Source: JAUVKA01 sp964465145
Lineage (GTDB): Bacteria; Bacteroidota; Bacteroidia; Bacteroidales; UBA12481
Length of the DNA stretch: 23,756 nt
NCBI GenBank assembly: GCA_964465145.1
Contig: CAYXJR010000069.1
Location: 1-23,756, forward strand
Direction: 5' to 3'
Positions 13,726 through 20,358 of the stretch are shown one piece after another. A program made the position numbers and the translations under genes. The notes below the pieces were generated by a model. It was not told where the DNA came from. It saw nothing but the letters and a program-made list of their open reading frames with translations, and searched no databases. Position 1 is the first letter of the stretch. The number at the start of each line of letters is the position of its first letter.

Positions 13726-15789
13726 ATGAAAAATTTAAAATGGATTTTCTTTTCTATAGGAATGATATTATGGAATATCAGCCTGCTTGCCCAGGCCCCT
13801 GCTGCCCACTGGGATTTCGCTAAAATTAGCAACAGGACTTGCCTTGAAATATTATCGGCTAAAACAGACACAATTGAGGGAAATACTTATGAAGCCGATG
13901 GTGTTGTTGGCCATGGAATTCGCTTTGACGGATTCACATCCTGCATAAAAACAAAAGGGAATAACAGAATAATTAAAGGTGACAAATTAACTATTGAAGC
14001 CTGGGTTTCCTTAGGGAATTATCCTTGGAACTGGTGTCCTGTTATATCAACAATTTCCAATGAAGCAAAAGGCTACCGATTGCTTGTCGGCCCTCTTGGA
14101 CAGGCCTCCCTGGAAGTTGCAATCGATGAGCAATGGCTCACCTGCACAAGCGCAGAGGAATCCCTGCCCCTGCGCACTTGGATGCATGTTGTGGGCATTT
14201 ACACTGAAAATAAAGATCTTAAGCTTTACATTAACGGGAATTTAGTGTCGAGCACCGAAATAAATGGTTCTGTCAGCTTCCCGAATTCCGGTTATGTTAT
14301 AGGAATGGTAAATGAACCCGCCAAACCATCTGATATTCACAGGACCTGGGGTACAATTGAACAGTTTTTCGGACTGGACGGGATTATGGATGAGATAAAG
14401 ATATATGATACTGCCCTCACCCCGGATCAGGTATCAGCTGCATATTCATCAGTATCCCCCGGCAAGCCTGATATTGCTCCAAGAAAGCTGCCAACTATTG
14501 CAAATCATCCCGGACGGTTCGGCGCATTCTATACCAAACTCAAGTACTATCCCGGATGGGATGACCTATGGCCTGTAGATCAGGATCCTGATATAGTAGT
14601 TTGTTTCGATAAATCTCCAATAAAGTTGATTTTCTGGAGGGGAATTCGCTATGGAGCTTCCTGGGTTTCTGAAAATGAAAACTGGATGAGTGACCAGAGT
14701 GTAGAGGCCTGGGAAAACGGAAAGGATGATTCGGAAGGTTGCTTTGAACACATGCAGGACAGGCATTGTAGATATTCCCATGTGAGGATAATTGAGAATA
14801 CCGATGCAAGGGTGGTTATCCATTGGAGATACGCCCCGACAAGTGCCTATCTGAGCACCTGGAGGGTAGATCCCAAAACAGGATGGGAATGCTGGATTGA
14901 TGAGTATTATTACATTTATCCTGATGCCACAGCAATAAGAAAAGTATCCTGGAAAAGCGGAAGCCTGGGTTATCCGCGTCAGTTCCAGGAAACCCTTGCC
15001 CTTTTACACCCCGGACAGAAAGTATCTGACCTTCTGGAAAAAGATTTCGCTCTTGTAGCTGATTACGAAGGCAATACAGGGAAACAATCCTTTGTGGAAA
15101 AGCCAAGAAAGCTCGATTGGGGAGACACAAAGAATTTTACAATTCAGCAGTATGGATTTAAATCTGAAAATAAGCCCTTTATCTGCTTTGAACCTGGAAA
15201 TGTAATGAATCTGCGTGACGGCCGGCTTTACGGATATGACCGAGCAGCTGGATGTAATCATTTTCCGGTGGGTCAGGCCCGATGCGATGGGCGTACTACT
15301 CGTGTTGGCGATAGGCCTTCTCACGCTACTTCATTTCCAATATCTGATCCGGTAATTCATGAAAAAGACGGCAGGATGTTCTGGAATGGATTTTATGGGA
15401 TGAATGATATGGCATTGGAAGAAATTGTTGAATTTGGCCGGTCATGGGCATATGCCCCTGAGATAGAAGTTTCAGGAGGATATGTTTCGCAAGGGTATGA
15501 TCGGAGTGAAAGAATATATCAGATAAAGGCAGAGGGCAGAGGGCAAAAGGCAGAAGTAGGTATTAAGGATCAGGTTTTAAGTATTAAGGTTATGGGGAGT
15601 AAGGGATCACCGATTAATAATCCCGCGTTTTATGTTAAGGGTTGGAACGGTGATAAGCCAAAGGTTTTTGTGGATGGAAAGGAATTTGCAGAAGCCCGTA
15701 TCGGGATAAAACATGAACTGGAGGGGGATGATCTTATTGTATTTTTAACCCTTAAATCAACCAAAGAGCTTGTTGTTGAGTTTAAATAA
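13726..15789 (+). CDS. Exported LamG-domain protein with large unassigned C-terminal domain
   Basis: A 687-residue secreted protein (signal peptide to about AQA-P, residue 25). Residues 27-245 form a LamG/concanavalin-like lectin domain: WDFA, GIRFDG (64-69), LTIEAWVSLG (88-97), TWMHVVGIY (151-159), LKLYINGNLV and MDEIKIYDTALTPDQV. Residues 255-600 form a domain I cannot assign, with conserved blocks also found in the paralog at 22040-23756: FWRGIRYGASWVSEN (303-317), GCFEHMQDRHCRYS, IIENTDARVVIHWRY (355-369), YYIYPDATAIRKV and CDGRTTRVGDRPSH. The C-terminus resembles a small beta domain. The lectin module and the neighbouring sulfatase and hydrolases suggest glycan binding and perhaps cleavage, by an unknown enzyme class. 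It leads a two-gene unit with the sulfatase downstream. A short repeat near residues 601-610 seems to be inserted. Confidence 0.8.
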   Translation: MKNLKWIFFSIGMILWNISLLAQAPAAHWDFAKISNRTCLEILSAKTDTIEGNTYEADGVVGHGIRFDGFTSCIKTKGNNRIIKGDKLTIEAWVSLGNYPWNWCPVISTISNEAKGYRLLVGPLGQASLEVAIDEQWLTCTSAEESLPLRTWMHVVGIYTENKDLKLYINGNLVSSTEINGSVSFPNSGYVIGMVNEPAKPSDIHRTWGTIEQFFGLDGIMDEIKIYDTALTPDQVSAAYSSVSPGKPDIAPRKLPTIANHPGRFGAFYTKLKYYPGWDDLWPVDQDPDIVVCFDKSPIKLIFWRGIRYGASWVSENENWMSDQSVEAWENGKDDSEGCFEHMQDRHCRYSHVRIIENTDARVVIHWRYAPTSAYLSTWRVDPKTGWECWIDEYYYIYPDATAIRKVSWKSGSLGYPRQFQETLALLHPGQKVSDLLEKDFALVADYEGNTGKQSFVEKPRKLDWGDTKNFTIQQYGFKSENKPFICFEPGNVMNLRDGRLYGYDRAAGCNHFPVGQARCDGRTTRVGDRPSHATSFPISDPVIHEKDGRMFWNGFYGMNDMALEEIVEFGRSWAYAPEIEVSGGYVSQGYDRSERIYQIKAEGRGQKAEVGIKDQVLSIKVMGSKGSPINNPAFYVKGWNGDKPKVFVDGKEFAEARIGIKHELEGDDLIVFLTLKSTKELVVEFK
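15528..15555 (+). repeat. 7-bp repeat inside the LamG protein gene
   Basis: Four heptamers (GGCAGAG twice, GGCAAAA, GGCAGAA) in register encode most of KAEGRGQKAE. The paralog at 22040-23756 lacks about nine residues in this region, consistent with the repeat being an insertion. Confidence 0.8.
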
Positions 15790-15799
15790 AAATGTTGAT

Positions 15800-15831
15800 A
15801 GGGAGATCGGTGGATCGGGAGATCAGGAGAT
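15800..15831 (+). repeat. 8-bp tandem repeat array (CGGGAGAT)
   Basis: Four octamers, AGGGAGAT, CGGTGGAT, CGGGAGAT and CAGGAGAT, start 10 bases after the LamG stop codon. The same unit recurs at 17395-17442 on this strand and at 20326-20357 on the other. Confidence 0.9.
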
Positions 15832-15837
15832 TAGTTA

Positions 15838-15865
15838 TTCATAACTCATAATTCATAATTCATAA
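15838..15865 (+). repeat. 7-bp tandem repeat array (TTCATAA)
   Basis: Four heptamers (TTCATAA, CTCATAA, TTCATAA, TTCATAA) end eight bases before the sulfatase ATG at 15874. The unit is the same as that in front of pstS at 1756-1783. Confidence 0.9.
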
Positions 15866-15873
15866 TTATTTCC

Positions 15874-17400
15874 ATGTCCATCAAAACCTCAATATTCCTC
15901 GTTGTACTTACGCTGCTGTCATGCAGCGTGCAGCCTCCACCCAACGTGCTAATGATTTCTGTGGATGATCTGAATAACTGGATCGAACCCTTAGGAGGGC
16001 ATCCGCAGGCACTGACTCCCAGCTTATCAAAATTTGCAGAGGAGGCAATGGTGTTTACCCATGCTTATTGTGCTTCACCTTCTTGTAATCCATCCCGGAC
16101 AGCCCTGTTAACAGGCAAAAATCCATGGGTGACCGGGCTATATAATAATCCCCAGATCTGGAGACATGTTTTACCAGATGAGCTAACATTACCCGAATAT
16201 TTTAAACAGCATGGATATTGGACGGCGGGTGCAGGAAAAATCTTCCATAACAATATGCCTGACCCCAGATCCTGGGACGATTATTTTCCATCTAAAATCC
16301 AGCATTTCCCATATTATTTCCTGCCGGATTATGACTCCAGCAAACAGGAACTTTACTTTCGCAAACAGGATAATGAGATCAGGGAGGATGATCCAAAGGG
16401 ATACAAATTTACCATGCCTGATTACCGTGGAATATACATAGCATTTGATTTTAAACCGCTGCCATTTGCGACCGAAGAAACAGGCGACTATTCATCTGTC
16501 CAATGGGTTTCTGAACAATTGAAAAAAGAACACGACAAACCATTTTTCCTTGCCTGTGGTATTTATCGCCCTCACCTTCCCTGGTATGTGCCCCAGGAAT
16601 ACTTCGACAAATTCCCTATCAAGGACATTCAACTTCCCCTGGTTATGGAAAATGATTTGGATGATCTGCCTCCAACAGGTAAGAAAACCGCCAGGGTGTT
16701 TTGGCATGAGAAGGTTCTGGAAAATGATTTATGGAATGAAGCCGTTCAGGGCTACCTGGCCTCAATAAACTTTGCCGATGAACTGGTTGGCCAGCTTCTT
16801 GAAAATTTAGACAAAAGTGACTTTGCAGATAATACCATAGTAGTAATTTTTTCTGATCATGGCTGGCAGCTTGGCGAGAAAAAGGACTGGAGTAAATTTG
16901 CACTCTGGGAAAATGTAATCAATTCTGTATTATTCATTAAATCTCCCGGTAGTGCCCCTGGTTTGCCATCCGGCAGTTCCACTAAAAACTGCAGCAGAAA
17001 TGTTTCACTGGTTGATATCTTCCCTACCCTCACCGAACTTTGTGGTTTGACAATGAAAGACGGAATCAGTGGCCACAGCCTGGTTCCCCTGCTGCAGAAT
17101 CCGGAAAAAGAATGGCCATATCCGGTAATAACCAGCCTCACCGATAAGCATTATTCTGTCCGAATTGATCAATGGCATTACATAAACTACAATGGGGATG
17201 AAGAAGAGCTTTACGACCAGGATACTGATCCGGAAGAATGGTATAACCTGGCTGATTATAAAGATTTTGAGGATAAGAAATCCGAAATGAAAGCCCTTAT
17301 TCCAACAGTACGCCACGAACTTATAAAAACGGACCCAATCCGCTGGGAGGATGTTTTGAGCGGGAAGACTGATCTTTACAAATTCTCGAGGAATCGGTAG
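15874..17400 (+). CDS. Iduronate-2-sulfatase-like S1 sulfatase, lipoprotein
   Basis: A 508-residue exported sulfatase. The signal peptide ends in lipobox LLSC (Cys17), so it is probably membrane-anchored. The core starts PNVLMISVDDLNNW with metal ligands Asp31/Asp32. The active site is CNPSR (Cys71 is the formylglycine precursor), then TALLTGKNPWVTGLY. Family features of the iduronate-2-sulfatase-like branch (S1_7 type) follow: the GKIFHN segment (121-126), YRPHLPWYVP (231-240) and the metal pair Asp328-His329 in FSDHGWQLGEK, then KFALWE. Length and motifs are complete. The true substrate cannot be read from sequence; many members of this branch act on sulfated glycans other than iduronate. 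It follows the LamG gene on the same strand. Its stop codon lies within the first unit of an octamer array. Confidence 0.92.
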   Translation: MSIKTSIFLVVLTLLSCSVQPPPNVLMISVDDLNNWIEPLGGHPQALTPSLSKFAEEAMVFTHAYCASPSCNPSRTALLTGKNPWVTGLYNNPQIWRHVLPDELTLPEYFKQHGYWTAGAGKIFHNNMPDPRSWDDYFPSKIQHFPYYFLPDYDSSKQELYFRKQDNEIREDDPKGYKFTMPDYRGIYIAFDFKPLPFATEETGDYSSVQWVSEQLKKEHDKPFFLACGIYRPHLPWYVPQEYFDKFPIKDIQLPLVMENDLDDLPPTGKKTARVFWHEKVLENDLWNEAVQGYLASINFADELVGQLLENLDKSDFADNTIVVIFSDHGWQLGEKKDWSKFALWENVINSVLFIKSPGSAPGLPSGSSTKNCSRNVSLVDIFPTLTELCGLTMKDGISGHSLVPLLQNPEKEWPYPVITSLTDKHYSVRIDQWHYINYNGDEEELYDQDTDPEEWYNLADYKDFEDKKSEMKALIPTVRHELIKTDPIRWEDVLSGKTDLYKFSRNR

Positions 17401-17442
17401 ATCGGGGGATTGGGAGATCAGGAGATCGGCAGATCCGTAGAT
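17395..17442 (+). repeat. 8-bp tandem repeat array (CGGGAGAT), 6 units
   Basis: Six octamers in register: CGGTAGAT, CGGGGGAT, TGGGAGAT, CAGGAGAT, CGGCAGAT and CCGTAGAT. The sulfatase stop TAG (17398-17400) is inside the first unit, and the last two residues before it (Asn-Arg) run into the array. Confidence 0.95.
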
Positions 17443-17456
17443 TGAGAAACCGACAT

Positions 17457-17477
17457 CCGTCACCTGTAACCCGTCAC
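17457..17477 (-). repeat. 7-bp tandem repeat array (GTGACGG)
   Basis: Three plus-strand heptamers, CCGTCAC, CTGTAAC and CCGTCAC, correspond to GTGACGG-type units on the coding strand of the esterase pseudogene. They encode its last residues (VTGYR) and stop codon. The unit matches part of the array at 11658-11692. Confidence 0.8.
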
Positions 17478-18037
17478 TAAATTTTCCAGCCACTTCCCCG
17501 CCAAAATTGGCCACGTTTCAGCTGCTATTTTCCCCGGCCGCAAACCATAACCATGTCCGCCTGTGGGCAGCAGGTGAAGCTCAACTGGCACTTTGGCGTC
17601 TCTGAGTGCACCGGCCATTACAAGGGCGCTATTGGCATAGTGGTCATCTGCAGTTGCAAAAAGAAACATTGGTGGAGTTTTTTCATCGACCTTTAATTCT
17701 GGAGTCAGGCTTCTGTTTTCTCCCTTGTCGAGGTATGCTGGATATATCAGAATAGCGAAATCAGGCCGACAAGACGCTTTATCAGCCTCATCAACTGACG
17801 GATACATCTCCATTTGATAAAGGGTTGATGCCCTGGCAGATAGGCTGCCTCAAGCATAGGATTGGTCACATCCGTAAGGCGAATCACATTCCCGCTTGTA
17901 TTATCATTTTGAACAGCCGGATGTTTGGCTTCAGTTTCTCCCGGTACCTCATCAGGCCAAAGGATGATTGTATCTCTCTTTTGTGCTGATAGAGAGAAGG
18001 AAAAAATGAGAAAAAGAAGAATTAGAATTATTCGCAT
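17460..18037 (-). pseudogene. Internally deleted alpha/beta-hydrolase (carbohydrate esterase-like)
   Basis: Two parts of one secreted alpha/beta hydrolase remain on the minus strand. The 5' part starts at ATG 18037 with a signal peptide (MRIILILLFLIFSFSLSAQ), then ILWPDEVPGE and VIRLTDVTNPMLEAAYLP, a layout seen in acetylxylan-esterase-like proteins. At about 17820-17830 the frame is lost by a deletion. The 3' part, in another frame, reads DEADKASCRPDFAILIYPAYL, ATADDHYAN (catalytic Asp region) and LLPTGGHGYG (catalytic His), ending TGYR. The oxyanion GGGY stretch and the GxSxG nucleophile are gone, about 100 residues short of a normal enzyme, so it should be inactive. It lies downstream of GH127 on the same strand. 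Deacetylation of the glycan was probably its former role. Confidence 0.85.
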
Positions 18038-18044
18038 AATAAAT

Positions 18045-18086
18045 GGTTAATTGTTTATTGTTTTCCCTGTTAACTGTTCCCCGTTC
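18045..18086 (-). repeat. 7-bp tandem repeat array between GH127 and the esterase remnant
   Basis: Six heptamers on the plus strand: GGTTAAT, TGTTTAT, TGTTTTC, CCTGTTA, ACTGTTC and CCCGTTC. Read on the coding strand, GGGAACGG-type units follow the GH127 stop (18092-18094) and AATTAACC-type units precede the next ATG (18037). The array mixes the unit types found at 1664-1740 and 11609-11636. Confidence 0.88.
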
Positions 18087-18091
18087 CCTGC

Positions 18092-20122
18092 CTAGAACCA
18101 CACCCTCATCTTTGTTGCTCCCCTGTTGCGCCAACTAAAATATGGTATAGCTGTGAATTTTATTAACTGATGATTCTCTATCTTAGACATCTCTCCACTA
18201 ATAGTATTGATACCATACGTGAGCTCATTATTAGCCTGAATGTTAAGTTCCTGAGTAGTATATTTGTACAGACCAGGATTCTCAAGAATCACGGAATTGT
18301 CAATCCCTTCCAGACAGTAAATCACTGGCCCTCTGGTCAATACCTGCTGTCCTTCAACATCCTTTATCTCCGGTCTCCCCTCAACTAAACGGGGCTCCAT
18401 ATCCAACTCAATCTGAATCAGATCCCCATTCTTCCACTTTCGTTGCAGAGACAAATATCCCTTCTCATTAAAATTACTCTTCACTTTCTTGCCATTTACT
18501 TTTACCTTAAATCCCTGTTCCCCGTTAACTGTTAACTGCTCCCTTTTCTCCGTGTATCCCCCTGTATTCCCCAGTTGGGTGTGAGTGTCTGTGTGAGTGT
18601 GGGTGTGGTATTTATATAGGCCGCCGGGAAAAAAATTGCCTCTTGCCCACCCCGGGATACGGATAAGTATATTTGCTTTAACTGGTTTATCAGATTGGAT
18701 GGTGATGGCAACTTTATCTTCCCAGGGATAGTTTGTTTCCTGCTCTAATTCTATTTTGGATCCATTTATATTAAGACTTGCAGTGCTGCCAATAAACTGA
18801 TTTACATAGATTTTGTCATCATTCTGACCATAGATATATTGGTCGATTTGAGGAATAAACCGGACAAAATTACTGGGGCAGCAGCCGGGTTCATACCATG
18901 GGTGGCGGTTGTTACCTTCGTTGCCTTCAAGTGGATTAGTATAGAAAAACCTGTCCCCACGGGCAGATCCCCCGGAAATTCCTCCGTTGTAAAGTGTAAG
19001 CTCGAACAGATCAGCAAATTTAGAATCTCCGGTCAATTGCTCCATTCGATAGTTCCAGAGCATTAAGGCTATTGCCGAACATGTTTCGCAATAGGCTGAT
19101 TCATTTGGCAAATTGTAATCCGATCCAAATCCCTCATCATGGAATTGAGCAGTACCAATAGCCCCTGTAACATAAATTTTCTTTAACACAATATCTTCCC
19201 AGATAGCATTTAAGGCAGGCATGTACTCCTGTGAGCCGCTCACCCTGGCATAATCAGCCATTCCTGAATATAGATAGGCTGCTCTAACAGCGTGGCCTGT
19301 AGCTTTCCTCTGGTCTATTACCGGTAGATGATCCTGCCTGTATTCTGGTATAAGAAAGCGCTCCGGTGTTCCAAAATTGGGGTCATTGTCGCCCAATGAT
19401 GCGCGATAAGCCAGTCGCTCAGGATTCCCGCGTTCTTCAAGGAAAAACTCTGCCAGCTTTAAATAGCGTTCTTCATCGGTGACCTCATATAGTCTGATCA
19501 GGGCGAGCTCAATCTCCTCATGACCTGATACATTTTCCAGTTTCCCCGGTCCGAAAACCAAATCAATATGATCAGCCATACGGATAGCTATATCCAACAG
19601 TTTTCTCTTACCTGTAACTTCATAATATGCAGCTGCGGCCTCGAATAAATGACCTGCACAATACAATTCATGTCTGGTTTCAATCCGGGTCCAGCGCTTC
19701 GACGGGTCATTTATTGTCCAATATGTATTCAAATACCCATCTTCCCACTGAGCCGCTCCAATGCGATCAATCAGAGAATCAACAAATTGCTCCAAAGGTG
19801 GATCAGGGTGATGATCAAGTGCATGGGCAGCCCCCTGGATTACCTTGTAAACATCTGAATCAGTGGCTTCAGTACCCTCTCTTTTGGCATCAGATACACC
19901 TGCAGCGATATCAAAATTTACCAGAGAATAATCACAGCTATTAAAACAGCTAGGTATTCCATTTTGCTGATTGGAATCAATCTTAGCCTTCCAGAAACCA
20001 CTTGTTATAACCACGTCCTGGTAAGGCACCGGGGTAAAAGCGGGGAAGCTGTTTTCTGTTGTCTTGCTGCAGGACACAAGAATAATTATGCTGGCGAACC
20101 CTGGTAAAACCCTTGTAATCAT
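18092..20122 (-). CDS. GH127 family beta-L-arabinofuranosidase
   Basis: A 676-residue exported lipoprotein. I take the ATG at 20122: it gives a lipobox LVSC (Cys18), whereas the longer frame from 20161 only adds 13 residues encoded by a 7-bp repeat. GH127 motifs are in order: GAAQWEDGYLNTYW (122-135), RHELYCAGHLFEAA (150-163), GHEEIELALIRLY (200-212), ATGHAVRAAYLYSGMAD (274-290) and EGFGSDYNLPNESAYCETC (330-348). Glu346, Cys348, Cys414 and Cys415 (GCCPSN) match the zinc site of HypBA1, where the second-to-last Cys is the nucleophile. The enzyme should release L-arabinofuranose or a related sugar. A loop at about 506-538 (His-Thr repeats, then REQLTVNGE) is abnormally long and repeat-derived. 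It follows the M14 gene on the same strand. Confidence 0.9.
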   Translation of the reverse strand: MITRVLPGFASIIILVSCSKTTENSFPAFTPVPYQDVVITSGFWKAKIDSNQQNGIPSCFNSCDYSLVNFDIAAGVSDAKREGTEATDSDVYKVIQGAAHALDHHPDPPLEQFVDSLIDRIGAAQWEDGYLNTYWTINDPSKRWTRIETRHELYCAGHLFEAAAAYYEVTGKRKLLDIAIRMADHIDLVFGPGKLENVSGHEEIELALIRLYEVTDEERYLKLAEFFLEERGNPERLAYRASLGDNDPNFGTPERFLIPEYRQDHLPVIDQRKATGHAVRAAYLYSGMADYARVSGSQEYMPALNAIWEDIVLKKIYVTGAIGTAQFHDEGFGSDYNLPNESAYCETCSAIALMLWNYRMEQLTGDSKFADLFELTLYNGGISGGSARGDRFFYTNPLEGNEGNNRHPWYEPGCCPSNFVRFIPQIDQYIYGQNDDKIYVNQFIGSTASLNINGSKIELEQETNYPWEDKVAITIQSDKPVKANILIRIPGWARGNFFPGGLYKYHTHTHTDTHTQLGNTGGYTEKREQLTVNGEQGFKVKVNGKKVKSNFNEKGYLSLQRKWKNGDLIQIELDMEPRLVEGRPEIKDVEGQQVLTRGPVIYCLEGIDNSVILENPGLYKYTTQELNIQANNELTYGINTISGEMSKIENHQLIKFTAIPYFSWRNRGATKMRVWF
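18514..18548 (-). repeat. 7-bp repeat inside GH127
   Basis: Five plus-strand heptamers (CCTGTTC, CCCGTTA, ACTGTTA, ACTGCTC, CCTTTTC) lie inside the GH127 reading frame and encode the EKREQLTVNGEQG stretch. They are the same family as the intergenic arrays at 1664-1740 and 18045-18086. Confidence 0.85.
18579..18608 (-). repeat. 6-bp microsatellite inside GH127
   Basis: Five hexamers (GTGTGA, GTGTCT, GTGTGA, GTGTGG, GTGTGG) encode the His-Thr run at about residues 506-515 of the GH127 enzyme. The repeat keeps the frame open because its unit is a multiple of three. Confidence 0.9.
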
Positions 20123-20124
20123 AT

Positions 20125-20152
20125 AATTATAAATTGCAAATTGTAAATTGTT
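20125..20152 (-). repeat. 7-bp tandem repeat array (AATTGTA) at the GH127 start
   Basis: Four plus-strand heptamers, AATTATA, AATTGCA, AATTGTA and AATTGTT, end two bases from the GH127 ATG (20120-20122). It is the A/T-rich start-side array type, and it explains the artificial N-terminal extension of the longer frame. Confidence 0.88.
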
Positions 20153-20205
20153 TGTATTCAATGTTTTGGACTAAATAAAGGAGATTTACAAATAAATATT
20201 GTTGA

Positions 20206-20272
20206 ACTCCTACGGAGTATAAAATTGGCATGGTGGATCATGTTTCCTACCATTCCAAATGCCCTACGGGCA
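20206..20272. repeat. REP-like pair of CCTACGG hairpins
   Basis: Two short perfect palindromes share a CCTACGG core: ACTCCTACGGAGT (20206-20218) and TGCCCTACGGGCA (20260-20272), with stems of five pairs around TAC. TTTCCTACCA lies between them. The arrangement looks like an interspersed palindromic element in the gap between the M14 and GH127 genes. It could form hairpins in the transcript. Genome-wide copies cannot be counted from here. Confidence 0.65.
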
Positions 20273-20325
20273 ATATATTTTTATTCTAAAACTAATTGCT
20301 AATTTACTAAGCCTCCAATATACCA

Positions 20326-20357
20326 ATCTCCTAATCTACTGATCTCCCGATCTACTT
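20326..20357 (-). repeat. 8-bp tandem repeat array after the M14 stop
   Basis: Four plus-strand octamers, ATCTCCTA, ATCTACTG, ATCTCCCG and ATCTACTT. On the coding strand this is the CGGGAGAT-type unit, beginning two bases after the peptidase stop codon (20359-20361). The last codons before the stop (SDQ) also resemble a unit. Confidence 0.9.
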
Positions 20358-20358
20358 T

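Noticed and set aside
20123..20161. ATG at 20161 as the GH127 start
   Set aside because: The extra 13 residues are encoded mainly by an AATTGTA-type repeat array, and the ATG at 20122 gives a standard lipoprotein signal.
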